Assembly (NCBI GenBank): GCA_013397075.1
Contig: VWZS01000327.1
Location: forward strand, 62,001-126,000
Origin: Rhabdornis inornatus
Taxonomy: Eukaryota > Chordata > Aves > Passeriformes > Rhabdornithidae
Reading direction: 5' to 3'
Length of the DNA: 64,000 nucleotides
Made by a program: the position numbers and the translations under genes. Shown one piece after another: positions 1-13,753 of this stretch. The notes under the pieces are model-generated. The model saw nothing but the letters and a program-made list of their open reading frames with translations. It had not been told where the DNA came from and searched no databases. Position 1 is the stretch's first letter; each line of letters starts with the position of its first letter.

Positions 1-1566
1 AATACACTAGGTGTTTCAAAAATCATAAACAGATACCTATATTCCCAGCTTCATTCAAGAAATTTCACATTATTTATAATTCTATTCCTCACCAACCAGG
101 GGAACAACAGGGCCCACTGTTACAGACCTGATACCAAATGATGTTGCAAACTACATGACTCATGCCCAGAAAAGAAATCTGTTGATAGGCATTACCAAAC
201 ATAATTAGGTTAGAAACCCCTTCAGTTGTAGTGCCATCTTGTAAAGCATTGTAGGAAGTGAAAATAGTGGCCTAGAATTAGCAAACTTTTTCTCAGCATG
301 CATTTACATATCTGTGACTATTTTGCCCCATGAATTAGTTTATTGAATCTCATTCACACTAGCTTCTTCTATGGCTTTTACCACAGCATAACCTGCAAAG
401 TTTGAGAGATGTCATAACATTTCTTTGGTGTCATGATCCTCAAAACAAAGCTCTATAGCTTTCTCCTGAGATTTTTCAATCTCTGATTTTACTATATCCC
501 TTTTCATATATATATTTTTAACACACTGCTGGCAATATTAAATCAAATTCCTAGCTGTGACAGCTGTCTTGGGAGTACATATTAGCAAATGTGACTGCCT
601 TGTCTATCATCTTACACCCTTAGCTTGGAAAATAATGACTTATAAAAACTAGAAACTGAAATTCCTTATGTTCCTGAGACACAAGAGCCTCATGAACTGA
701 CATTTTTTAATCTACAGTTATTTTAGCAATTGAGGAAAACTTAATACCTTCATTTTTTACAGGTATTACAAGCCTATGAAAGCAATCCCAACTCCCACAC
801 TGTGCATTTGGCAAACAGAAAGGCTTTTCTAGTTCTGTAATCAGACAGAGGTAAAACGACACACTCAGTCTGTCAATGCTAGAACTTACAGGTGAAGCTG
901 GGTCCATAGGGATCCCAGAAGAGGCAAAATAGAATTTTGGAAAGACCCACAGAGTTGTTCAAACGTGACTGGCTATAATATGCCAGTTGAGTTTTGAATC
1001 AATATTGTAACAAAAAGCAAGCAGATGAAGATGGGCTAAATGTAGGCATCGCTATGGTAAATAATAAAAAAAATATAAAACATGCTTGGTGATTTTACAT
1101 TGCATATTACCAACAGACTTTCTGATCTATGCCACTTTGAAACACAACAAAATGAAACAAACAAAAACCAACAACTTCTCTAAAAGTCTATGTTTTGGGA
1201 AGTTCTTTAAAATATTTGTGCATAACATAGCACCAAACATTCCTTGTAGGTGATTTTGACCATAACCTTTGGGGTGGCCTCTTTTCTAAATGTTCTGTAG
1301 AGAAAATAGCAGACACCACATGAACACAAAATTGAATAGAAATCCTGATTTCAACAGATGTTCTCAAAAAGTTAGCCTATAAAAATTTTATTATTCTAAC
1401 ATTTGATAATGATTAGATATCCTCAGTTTCTTCATTCTCTTCCTGGAAATGGGCAGAGTCTAGACTCTGTAAAGGTTTTTGGTGGAAAGCCAGAGATTTC
1501 CCACTGCTCTTCTGTTACCTTCTAACTTGTACTTGGAGGAAAACAACCTCCTTTCCAAAACAGTGG

Positions 1567-1782
1567 AATCACAGAATCATTAAAGTTATGAAAGACCTCC
1601 AAGACCATCAAGTTCAACCTTAGGCTGAATACCACCATACCCACTAAACCACATCATGATAATATCCAAGCTGAACCTCCCCTGGTGCAACTTGAGGCCA
1701 TTTTCCCTTGTCCTGTCCCCAGCTGCCCAGGAGAAGAGACACAACCTCCCACCTCAACACAGTCTCCCACCTCATTGCAACA
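1567..1782 (-). mobile_element. CR1 LINE 3' fragment, reverse orientation
   Basis: Reads on the plus strand as the reverse complement of the CR1 3' end: starts AATCACAGAATCATTAAAG, then AAGACCTCCAAGACCATCAA, and later CTCCCCTGGTGCAACTTGAG and GGAGAAGAGACACAACCTCC. Compared with the consensus as I know it, an internal block of roughly 100 bp is missing near 1650. CR1 elements are 5'-truncated in birds, so a 3' fragment alone is normal. It lies in RIMS2 intron 1, so it is in the sense orientation relative to RIMS2. Confidence 0.85.
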
Positions 1783-3803
1783 AAAAAGGGCACAAGGAAG
1801 TTTAAAATTTTTTACTTATTCAGAATTCTCTAAATGCCTCTTTGTTCAGCCTAATCTTCTGACATTTACTCATTCAGACTTTTTGGTTGGCACGCCATTT
1901 TATAATAGAGACTGAGAATAAGGAGGAATTTAAATAACCAAAAGTTCTGAAGGACAGAAAGAACACGATTTCAGTTTCACCACTACATTGTCCTCCAGAG
2001 AGAAGCCCTGAAAATCTTCTTGACAGACTTTCCATCACAGAAGACACCATCAGGACATATAACCCCTCCCAGAAAATCCAACTCTTATTTAGAATGAGCA
2101 AGGAGTTCCAGATGTGAATTAAGTGCCAGGCTGAATGGTGAAAAGTCAAGTTTGATCCAAAATTTCTTTGTATATTTTCAGTCTGCCATAGATATCAGGT
2201 AAAGAGATTAAAGACAAAAACTTTCAGAACATCAAAACTGATCACCACTCCCCAAATTAATTCCAAGACCAATAAAATTCCAAGACCAGTTCCAATTCCA
2301 ATAAAAAAATTCTCCTCAGTTTCAAGGATTTCAGAAAAAAAAAAAAACACACATTTTTTCCCAATAAAATTACTTCTATATGTATGAAACAGTCTGGCAA
2401 CAGCACCACAACACTCCAACCTTTCATGCGGATTTGCATGTGCAACCTGAAACAAGGAATAAACACAGTTCTGGAAAAAACATGCCATAAAGTCACTCAG
2501 GCTTGAAGCAAGAATGGTGAAAAACAGAGGGAATTAGTTATATTCTTCCAAGTGTAGATGAGCTATACCCACAAGTCAAGCTTCAAGATTTCTCACTTGG
2601 AATGTTAAATAAACTCAGGGAAAAAAAATGAAAATATAATCTTCCAGTTTTTTAGGATGTTGTGATAGTTTGCTCAATGGAAAGAGGCAGTAGAGTGCAA
2701 TTTAGTCTTATCCTATAGGTGTAAGACCACACCCTCAGCATCTTCCAAAGCATTTTTCTGCCTAGAACATTTGCTCTTCATAATTTGGAAAAACTTCCAA
2801 AGATACTACAGAAGAAATTTCATTAATCTCCAAACTGTTTATTTGTGAATAGCTCAGAGATCTTCCCCTTATTTATTCTCTTATTCTTTTGCCTCTTCTC
2901 ATGCAGCTACCTATTTTTTTTTCAGACTGACCCCTAACTAAAAGGGCAGCTGTCTGAGTGTGTGGAACTGTTCCAGTAAAGTAGTCCTGGGAGAATGCCC
3001 AACATGAAATTCAGAGGGAGAAGAAGTTATAAACCAAGAAACAGAAGGGTGTTATTCTCTGGCTCCAACCTTTTTTAGAAAACTGTTTTAAATTTTTTCA
3101 AGTTCTGGTGGTGACAGTGAATGAACAAAACAAAACAACAACAAAAAAAAGGGAACTTAAAAAAAAAATTTAAAAACCACCCTAAAACACAAAAGAAAGT
3201 GTGAAACTATGAACTTTTTACCTTAATGTCCTTGAATATCTGATGATAAATGGAAAAAGAAAAAAATCCACCATATATCTGGCTTAGCAGTTTGCCTCAA
3301 TTATATTTAAAGAAACTGATTAACAAGAATTCAGCCTTCAAATAAATTTAAGGTTGACATTTGTGTTAGTTCTGTGTACTATTCCCCTATTTAATTTATA
3401 AATTTTTATTCTTGCTTCTTTGTGCATTTTCAGCATGAGCTCTCTTCTGGATTGTCCAAAAATTAATGAAAGCAGAGGTTTATTTAAGATTAGATCCTTT
3501 GGGGAATGCCAATCACAGTTATGTTTTAAAAAAAAACTTTAAAGACAAAGGGTTACCACAAATTTTAGCATAACCCAGAGTAGTCATGAACATCTAAAAT
3601 AATAAAACCTCCTGTGAGCTGCCCCCAAATGCTAATGATATAAATTAGACAAGGAAAAATAAGGAAAGGTAGGCAATTAAATTTGTTCTCTACTATTCTA
3701 TAAGGATGGGACTAATTTAGTTTTCTGAGAAGTTAAAGAAGTTTACTTGTTCTGAATTAGACAGCAGAAGGCTACTTGTTAAACAATAACAATAATTAGA
3801 AGT

Positions 3804-4551
3804 TGTGGTAGTTTGACCTGGGGAGGAAAAAACTCAAAGAGAAGTTTTCTCTATGAGTACTCCCCTGGGAGTTGATAGTGACCAATTGGAGGCTGGTTTG
3901 GTTATTGACAGCGTGAAGAACCAATTGAAGAAAGTTAGTTCGCCCCGTGAACACACATTTTGAAGGCGGTAATCCGGAACTGAGCTCTCTTGGCTTTTCC
4001 GGCAGCAGTGCAGGTAACAGGGCCCTGGCCTGGCTCCACTGCAGGCCTGTGGGCCTGGCAGGGGCNNNNNNNNNNNNNNNNNNNNNNNNNNNNNNNNNNN
4101 NNNNNNNNNNNNNNNNNNNNNNNNNNNNNNNNNNNNNNNNNNNNNNNNNNNNNNNNNNNNNNNNNNNNNNNNNNNNNNNNNNNNNNNNNNNNNNNNNNNN
4201 NNNNNNNNNNNNNNNNNNNNNNNNNNNNNNNNNNNNNNNNNNNNNNNNNNNNNNNNNNNNNNNNNNNNNNNTGTTTTCTACTTTCTTGTGGAAAAAATCC
4301 CTATAGCCTAACAAGAGGAAGCTTCTCACTCCAAAGTGAGCGGAAGAAGGGACTGTTTGAGTTGGGAATTAATTGAAGCAGTTTCTTGTATGTTTGCTTC
4401 ATTGTTATGAAGGTTGAGAAAGGGAAGGAAAGAGTGGTCTGACAATCTTATTCTGAGTTTTTTTTCCCTTTGTGTAGTTAATAAATTTCTTTTTATATCC
4501 TCTTAAGTTTTAGGCCTGCCTTGCTTCTACTCCTGGTTCTGTCTCACAACA
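3804..4551 (+). mobile_element. Solo LTR of an endogenous retrovirus (with gap)
   Basis: Starts TGTGGTAGTTTGACC and ends GTCTCACAACA, giving TG...CA termini. An AATAAA polyadenylation signal lies near 4480, followed by a T-rich stretch and a short U5-like tail, so the transcriptional sense is plus. No internal retroviral genes flank it, so it is a solo LTR left by recombination. The flanking pentamers GAAGT (3799-3803) and GAAAA (4552-4556) match only in part and do not make a clear target-site duplication. About 206 bp of the U3 region is an N gap. Family not determined. Confidence 0.7.
4066..4271. other. Assembly gap (206 N) inside the LTR
   Basis: A run of 206 N within the solo LTR. The left edge is GC-rich, in contrast with the surrounding intron. 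The open frames running across it are artefacts of translating N. Confidence 0.95.
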
Positions 4552-7500
4552 GAAAATGAGTATATTTTAATTGGCAAATCAAAACCATGACAGAAGTATA
4601 TTTCATTTGTTGTCTGTATCGAATACACAGAAAAGTATCTTTAAATACTATATGTTATAGATAATATCAAAGTTTTCATAGCAGAAGATTAGCCCACTAT
4701 CCTGCCAGATTAATATAAGAATGAAGCATTGATTCATTTTAATCAAATAATAGAACAAAACCAATTTAATATTTTATGCCTATTCTGGATGCAAACTTAG
4801 TTGGTTTATGCAGTTTCAGTGGTTATTTCAGAGACTTCAGTACCCAGTAGAGAGGCAGTCAAATTTAATAATAATATCTCACTGTACAGACTAACTGGGC
4901 AGAAGTTTGTCTTACCTGAAAAACATGGCAGATCATACATTCCTAACATTTCAATATTTCATTTGTGAAAGTACTCTTTAACCATAAAAATTGTTCTGTT
5001 ACTGATGGAAGCAAGAAAGATAAATGAGAGAAAGGAGTTGCATTCATTTGAGATACCAAAAATATCCAGAGAGGAGAGCATTCAAAATTCACATAAGGAA
5101 AGGAATAGACAAGGTCCAAACCTAGCAGTAATTCTGTTTTATTGAAGAAAGAATACCACACATTTAGAATTTTTGCACAAACTGGAATTTTTTTTTTTTT
5201 GACCCACTTTAATCAAGAGTTCAGGTTTTGCAAAAAGCTGCCTGACATGCTGCCCAGAATTAAGGGTCCTGGAAGCTCCAGCTGTCTCTGTTGCTGAAGA
5301 ACCAGGGACTGAACAAGTCAAAGGATGCAGAATATGGCTTCCCACCAGCCTGCCAGTGAGGCTGCCAAAGAGCTGGGGAAAGGACCTGGCAGAAATTCAG
5401 GTTTCTTCCATCAGAATCCAGATATCAAAACTTGTCTGGCTTTTAGCATCACTTGAAAAGTTCTGTCAAAAAAATCCTGGCAAAAATTGAAAATAATCTT
5501 TCATTACCTCAGTGAATATACAAATTCACAAAAAAAGTTGAGAAGGTCTAATGAAGCCTTAAGTACATCAAGGCCTTACAGAGGATGTGAAAAGATCCCA
5601 ATGAGCTTAGAAGAACATGCAGAATACACTGCAGTAGAAAAACCTGTTGGTAGAGTTTGAAGATAAATAAAACCTTGTAAATGCTACACAAAAGAAAGGT
5701 GTTTTCTCCTCTCAAAAACTTCCTAATGTCACTTTTTAGCTGGAACTGCCTTTCAGTGGTTGCACTGAACAAAACAAAAACACTCTTCCTCCTGCCTTCC
5801 TTCTCCTCCCATTCCCGAATGCCATATCTGATGCTGAATTCCTTGTCTTAGGAATGGAGTAACAGTTGCAGTAGACAAAATCTGTATCATAAAAAGCTCT
5901 TACAAGGAATAAGCGCTGCAGGGGAAAGAAAAAAAATAATATGAGAAAGAAAACAAGTGCTACCAAATTCTCGTGAAGTCGAAATAGACACACTCACATA
6001 CTTTATCCTTAAATATTATGCATCAAATAAAATCTTGGGTTTATCCCATTCAAAAAGTATACAAGGAATTTTTGTTCCTATTTTAACCAGACAGACTTAA
6101 AAATTATATGTATTGAAATTCAGTGTTATTATACATATTGAAATTGAGTGAGACCATAAATTGAAAAATATATGGAAGTTTCTGAGGTTCACTGATGAGA
6201 TCAGGAATGAGTGGTACTTTGCCAAAGATCACTTCTTTAATCACTTCAAATGAAACCTGATGAAATAACAGCAGCTGTGGTTTCTCCTTTCCTTGCCCTT
6301 TTTTTCTTTAATTTTTTTCCATTTTATTTCCTCCAATGTTATATTACCTTTATTTCTGAACCAAGGAAACTTATAACAGCAAGCTAAATTCATCTATCAC
6401 AAATGTCCTTGCAACACATTTCCTGACATAGAAAAACACTTTTTTCCTGCAATGTAAAAGACCTGAAAGGCCAGGTCAAACAAATCCCACCTAATAATAT
6501 TCAACAGCAAAACTGTTGAAACAAGAATAAATGTCGTTATTCACTCTTAGATTACAGCTAGGTGCAGAGCAAGTTAATTGCTTCATTACAATGGACGGAT
6601 TAAATTATTAAGAGTGAAATGGTTATCAAGTGCACAGTCATGGGGTTATACTGGATTCATTTCTCCTGGCAGCACATTTGTACTGATGGCAAAATAGTGT
6701 TTTTAAAACCTTAAGTATCCAGGAGGCTGAACTTTCTGTTTTCAAATGAGGACAATGTCACTTTTTTCATGCTTTAATCATTTTCTAATTAGAGTATTTC
6801 AGCTTTTCCTAAAAAATATGAGAAAACATAACTTGTAAAAAAACAGCAACCTCCATGTCCAACAACAAAGAAGAAAAACCTGGGAGAACCCACATCACCA
6901 CACACTACACTTAAAAACATGACTGCAGGGCAAGCTACAGGTTTTGCTGCAATAGATGCTTCTATATTACATAGGTAGTAGATACCACAATGCCATGCAC
7001 CCTGCAGGTAATGGAATTTAGGAGGGGACCAAAGGTAAACCTAAACAAATCTTTTGTCATGCATCAGGACTCAGATATCTTCACCTCTGTGATCAGCTAT
7101 TGTTTATAGTATACCATAACTGTCACAAAGATGCTTCTCTTCTGTGGAAACCAAGACACAGGAAATCTTCAGATACTTGGTATACACTTCAATTTTGTGC
7201 TATTATGGAGTAATACCTCAAAGCTGAGTTGCATATCTGAATCCAGAGAACATGGAACATGTACCATGCTGCAGATACTGGGAAATGTGTTCTGAGAAGC
7301 TCTTGCATTCTCAGTACTCAGTAGAGAATAGTATTCTATCTGAAACACAAGTTTTGCAACTTTATTTATTTTCAACCACTAGACTTCCTAGGGAAAACTT
7401 TTGCAATACTAACATCCTTCCTCAAGGACAGAAAATAAAAGAAGCAGAAAGAGACAAAGATGAGCACACTAAGATATGAGTCTCGTGGATTATGCGCTTT

Positions 7501-10500
7501 TGCTCTATTTTTACCAAAAGCCCAGAGAAAGGAACAAAACCTACTTGTGCTGCTTCAGGGGCAACATTTGTTCAAGGCAGTAAAAATGTATTTTGGGAGT
7601 GCAAAAGGATAATCTAAGTCAGATTTGTTCTTGTTTCTAATCACTTCCTTCTTTGTGAGAGTGCAGAGAATTCCAAAACTTGCTAACAAATGTTAAGGTC
7701 AATTCCCTCTCCACCTCTGCCCAGGAAACACCCACATAGCTGCTGGAGATGGAAAGTAGCAGTCCTGAAAAAAGCTTTGTATTCCTCTTCAGTACAGGCA
7801 GGAACAGGGTTGGGTGATTTCACTGTACGTTCAGCATTTTGACGTCATTCTTACAAGCACCTTGACTCAACCTATGCTTCCTCCAAAGATTATAGATCAA
7901 TCTGCTCTAACTAAAACTGGATAAAACAGATTATTAAAATAAAGAAACATGGGGAAAAAAAACTAGGGTAGAAATGTAGACTACAACTTCCTTTAAGTGT
8001 ATCTGACAGATTGAGAAAGCACAAGTAGGTTGTAGCAAAGCAAGGAAGTGAATAAGCAAATGAACAGAAGCTGATAGGAACCAGGCTCACGCATTTTGAC
8101 TGGCACGGCTGTCTGTCAGAAGCAAATTAAAAACAGTACTTCAGCTGGAAACGGTGCAGCTGACAGCACAAAAAAAAAAGCTTCAACTAAGAGATGCCAG
8201 CTCTTAGAAATAACATTAATTAAATATGCCCTTTTAGAATTTCTTTACTTTGATTCTTACTTGGCCAAACTGGATGAATTTATCAGGACAGGAGTTAATT
8301 TTGTTAGCACCCGTTTCTTTAGCGACTGAAATACAGGGATTTTCCACCAAAAAGAGCTAGTAAAAAGCTGTAGGGACAAAGATCATTCTAGGCAATACAA
8401 CAGCTATATTTACATATTGTCTACTAGAGACAAAATAGTGTTAAGGCGTTTTATATCGCAGCACAGTAAAAAACTTCAGATCAGAAAGACTTTCTTAATG
8501 AGACCCCAAAGGATATTGAGTAGCTATTGTTTCTTTTTCAAAAATAGTTGTATTTTTTATTAAAATCATATGTACACACATAAAGAGGATATTTCAGATT
8601 TTTAGTAATAGTTAAGTGCATTCATAACTTCTACTTTGCATTTTATTATTGAAATTGCTTTCTTTTAGCTTTAAATCAGAAATATTCTCCAGATATGTTT
8701 TATTTCCAGAAACATTTGTATAAAAACTGATTCATGTAACTCAAACAGTATACGTGCTCTTAAAGCTGAGTTAGCTGTCTGTAAAGAGAGAACAAGAACC
8801 ACTGAAAGCCCTATTGTCCTCTATCTACTGTAAACAAACAAAAACCTAAAGCTGTATCTACTTAAAAGCTGATGTCATAAGTGAAAATATCAATTTGCAA
8901 TTTCCTTCAGTTCCTTCACTTTTTATTACTGTAAGCAGAATACTTGCTACACATGTGATTATTCTTGAACTTTAACCGAGAGCCTTATCATGTTTGTGAA
9001 ACACACACTAATTTCACTTTATTAAAATGTGAACCTTTATACTGTGTGTATTGCACAATTCAATGTTACACAAAAATATCAAGAGGTAGCAGAGTAGTCA
9101 AATATGTATGAGGTTAATCAAGTAATTAAGTTTAAAAAAAAAGGAGCATACTTTAGAACCAACAGTGAAAACCATTAAGTGCTTATACTACAAGGCTTGC
9201 TAACTCCTTCATCTTTTACAAGTACAGTGAATAGCTGGATTAATTTCAGTAATTATAGCGAATAACTGTCATTTTGCTCTCTTGGTAGGATATTTCTGGA
9301 CAAGGTGTCTCAATTTTCTGCATTTATTTTACATATTTTATCTATTCATCTACATTTGGTGGAACACTAGATATTATGATGTTTATCCACTTCTTTGAAG
9401 GGGAAATAGTATCAATCTTTACAGAAATTACCAGAAAACACCTTATTTTGTGTAAGAAAAATTAAAACATCAGCAAAATATTAGGAGTCAATCTACAATC
9501 CATGCTTTCACTACATGCTCCTCCTGCTCAATCAGTGGTAACAGTAAATGTTAATTTACTGCTAATAGGAAACTTGGAGGCCTCTGCAGTGAATATGAAA
9601 CTAAAATAAGTGTCCTTTTATCAAGTAAGAAGGCAAAAAAATCTTACAAAACCAAAGAATACAATTCCAATGTGACAGACTGTGTTTTCATTTGTTTCAA
9701 GGTTTCACCAGGATGGGCACTACACCTCACTTCAGATTGCTGTTCTCTTCACTCCTCCTCAGGCAGCAAAGATAGCTCAGGAAGTACAGATTCATGGCTT
9801 AAATTCTACAGGGCTGGAGCAAGGCTGTCTGCAGTCTCTCACTCCTGCATGTCCCTTATAGGTTTTGACATAAATGATGAGAAATGATGGACATAATTTC
9901 TTTTCTTTCACAATAAGATTAAATCAGAAGTGATCTAATGGCATTAGTAGACTTATAACAGAATAAAAGAATTCAAGTTAAACCAAAATTCGACTCTATT
10001 GTTTCATTATGGAAAAAGAAAAATTCAAGAAAGCAAAACAAGAAAGCCATGAAGCGTTTTATTTGCCAGTGAGAGGGTCTAACCCAAATATTTTTTAGAA
10101 GCTTCATCCTTGGGGGAGTGAACAACTTCAAATTAGTCTGTTTTAAGATATAAAGAACTTACAGACTTAAATGGTCATCTCCCAGAACACTTTTATATAC
10201 AAAATGGATATAAAATGACAAAAATTGGAAAATCCTATCTTGTATAATTTAAATGAAAGTAAAAATATTAAATTAGAACTTACTTAATTTAAAACTTATA
10301 TGGAGCATTGGAAGAAATATATAATTTCATGTGCAGAAAAAATTCTTGTTAAACATTAACATATCTTTCACAATATCTTTCTTTTTTCAGAATAATTCCA
10401 TTACCATCTCAGGTAGATCTCTATCGAAGTTCTCTCCTCATTTTGTAGAGAGAGAAGCATCTAACATAAGTGCTCCTGCTTTACATGTAGCATTAGGAGG

Positions 10501-11750
10501 AAAGACCTTTCGATATTTCGTTTTACACTAACACAGGCATTCTAGGCAGCAGTACTACAAACTGGTAATGTAGTCACTGTACCCAGTCAGGCACTGGAAA
10601 TTTTTAACCAGCCACTGAAACAGACTGAATATTAACCTGTGAAAAAGTAAAAAATATCCTCCAGAAATGTGTGTCTGACATTGATAGGAAAACGTTCAAA
10701 ACAAAGTTGTAATAAAATTACTGGCTTCTGAATGAATGACCTTTTAAAAATGTATAATTTATTCAGATTTCGGGGTGACACATCTTTCCAGAAGAGTGGG
10801 CTTTGATTATGAAAAGAGGACCATCAGTCATTTGGGGATATTACACATGTTAACATGTTAAAATATTGCTTTTGTAGTAATTTTACCAGCATTCTAGAGG
10901 GGAGACACAAGAAAGGGGACAGCTGTTTTATTTTTCAATACAACGCAGATCAAAGATGACAGTTATAGCAATCCAAGAGGAAAAATATTCTAACCCATGG
11001 TAGAATGTAGGTCCTAATGAATACTGGGCTAATATTAGCAGCCAAGTAGTAAAAAGTATGTGAATATTTAATATTCCTACATAATAGTCCTAGTCCTGAT
11101 AGATTCATTTCTCTTCTGAAAGAATAAAATGTCCTTCTAAATATAGCATTGCTTAAAAATAAGAATGCTAGGTAGGCATTCAGAAAATTGCTACTAGCAT
11201 GGCAATATTTTTAATTGCTACATTTCTCAGTCTTTTTTTTTTTAATTCAGTTAAGTCAATGAGGCTACATATCAAATGCACAAGTAAGTCTGAGCCTGCA
11301 ACTTAGCAGAATCAATTACTTTTATTGCAATTATAAAAAAAATCAAATGCTTTGATGCAAGGTCTATCTTTTTCTTATGTGTTGGCATAGACAGTAGCAA
11401 TGATAAGTTCACATTTTTTATTTCTTTACATAATCTTAGAAACATTCAGCAATTAATTAATGACCCTAGCATACTGAACACCAATCATAATTTTCGTCAT
11501 CTACAATTATTATGTACAAAATTATGTTTCAGTAACAGATTAAATTAGAACAGAACTATTTGTGTGTCCTCTTTTTAAAAATATTGATATAGCCTGTATT
11601 TCAAGTAAATTGCAAACAAACTTAGGGCCAAAGTCATCACACAGTTTAAATAATCAGATCTTCCCATAAAAATCTGAAACACTAGGGGTGAAGCAGCTCT
11701 CCCATGATTTTACACAACAAAAAGACTGTCCAGTCACCAGTGAAAATACA

Positions 11751-11768
11751 AGTGTGTGTGTGTGTGTG
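11751..11768. repeat. GT dinucleotide microsatellite
   Basis: About nine GT units in RIMS2 intron 1. Short and simple; a potential polymorphic marker only. Confidence 0.8.
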
Positions 11769-12714
11769 CAGCAATTACAATAGGGCCTTTGCTACACACC
11801 TTTCATTATTTGTGTCCTGGATCACATTTGAAAATGCAACAACACAACTTTACAAAGCTCATTTACTCAACCAGAGCCATCTGAGGTATTTCATCTCCCC
11901 TTCCTGTCTTCATCCTATGAGCTGAAATAACGTATGTCTGAAAATCAGAGCTTTAAAAGTGTTAAAGAAGAAAACCTGCTGTTTGATATGGAGACACAAA
12001 ACCTAGTTCTATCTAAAGTAATAACAGTAATGGCTTTCCAACTCCAGTATTATTCAGCAGAAAAATTTTAAGAGCATTTTTTTTTGTTTTCCTCACCAAA
12101 AATTCTCTGAACACTAATTTTTGTGGCATTGATTCATAGACCTTAAACAGCAACTTCAAAATCAGAAATTAGTTTGTACATGTTTGATTGCTGATTTTCT
12201 CAATGACTGCAACATAACCAGTCTTTGCAGACTGTGGAAGTAATGGTGGAATAATTCCATTGCTCTCAGAGACTCCAAAAGTACTGTAGCTAATCTCTCT
12301 CAGCCCCTCAGCTGTGCTAGCTCAGCAGTTTCTAGGACAGTACAGTAAATCAGATGAGTTCCTTTCTGTAGCTTAAAAAGATGCTCTGCCAAAGTGATGA
12401 AGGGGGAAAATATTTTTTCATTATCTTAACCTCCCTGAAATAGTTTCACTAGACAGTTCAGCAGACACTTTCACCAGGGCCATGATGGTGTCATGGAAGC
12501 AGGAAGGAGCAGCTGGGCTGGCAATGGAGCTGCAGGTGCTGCACTGACAGCATGGAACTAACTGCCTGGGGCTCTGGAGCTGAATTTAGCCTCTCAGATC
12601 TGCCTTCTGGAGAAGTCTCTCTTTTTCTTACTGTATGGATTCCACAGGGACCCAGGAAAAGTACTATCTCTAGGCTCAAGTTAGCCTTCACAAATATATT
12701 TGCTAAATAAACAT

Positions 12715-13753
12715 TGTGGTGGATAAACCTTGTCTGGCTGCCAGATGCCCAACAAGCCATTCTTTCATTCCCCTTCCTCAGCAAGACAGGGCAGAGAATA
12801 TGATGGAAAAGTTCATAGGTCAATATAAGGACAGAGACCACTCACCAGTTACCAGACTCCAATTTTGGAAGATTAATTTTAATTATTGTCACTTAAAAAC
12901 AGGGTAGGACTAAAAACACTTTTCCCCCCTAGCTCTTCCTTCTTTCCAGGCTCAGCTTTACTTATGAGCTTTCTACCTCCACACTTGAAGCAGTGCAAAT
13001 GGAGGGGGCAGGGACATTGTGGTCAGTTGAGAGCTCTTCGTCTCTGTGACTCCTTTCTCCTCATACTTGTCCCCTGCTCCAATGTGCGGTCTTTCCCATG
13101 GGATACAGTCCTTACTAAACTGCTCCAGAATGGTCTTCCCATAGCCTCCAGTTCTTCAAAAATTGCTCCAGGTCCCTTCCACAGGGTGCAGTCCTTCAGG
13201 AACATCCTGCTCCAGCATGGGGCCCCTGGAGAATCAGAAGTCTGGCCCGAAAACCTACTTCATTGTGGGTTCCCAACTCCACAGGCTGCAGTACCTGCCA
13301 AGAGCTTGCTCCAGTGTGGGCTCTCCATGAGGTCCCAGCTTCACACAAGGTGCATGCACCTGCCCTGCCATGAGGTCCTCCACAGGCTGCAGGGTCACAG
13401 CTGCCTAGCCATGGTCTTCACCATGGGCTGCAGGGAAATCTCTGCCCTGGTGCCTGGAGGCACCTCCTGCCCCTCCTTCCTCACTGACTTTGGCGTCTTC
13501 ATGGCTGCTTCTCCCATATTTTTCTCACTCCCTCTCTCTCACAGCTGCTGCACAGGATTTTTTATCTTTTACACATTACCCACAGAGATAATGTGTGACT
13601 GCCCAGCAGTGTCACTGATGGACAATGTGGCCAGTGGCAGATCCACTTTGGAGCTGGTGGAAACCAGCTTTTTCTGACATGAGGGCAGGTCTTGGTGCCT
13701 TCTGCCCAGCCCTGCAGCTTCACCCCAACTTCTGCACACGTAAATGCAGTACA
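12715..13753 (+). mobile_element. Solo LTR, ERVL-like, about 1.04 kb
   Basis: Starts TGTGGTGGATAAACC and ends CAGTACA, the TG...CA ends of an LTR. The sequence matches, block by block, a long LTR I know as abundant in songbird genomes and usually assigned to class III (ERVL-type) endogenous retroviruses; this assignment is from memory. From 13074 to about 13420 it has degenerate 43-51 bp tandem units, each beginning near CTGCTCC (13074, 13120, 13163, 13207, 13255, 13306). No gag or pol is nearby, so this is a solo LTR. A target-site duplication is not clear. A 263-codon open frame (12886-13677, plus) lies inside the LTR and is a chance frame. Confidence 0.8.

Noticed and set aside
9690..9890. 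Open plus-strand stretch with serine-rich frame in RIMS2 intron
   Set aside because: Antisense to RIMS2, no recognisable family and no convincing splice borders.
12886..13677. 263-codon plus-strand frame as a possible gene
   Set aside because: It lies wholly within a solo LTR with tandem U3 repeats; no protein family resembles it.
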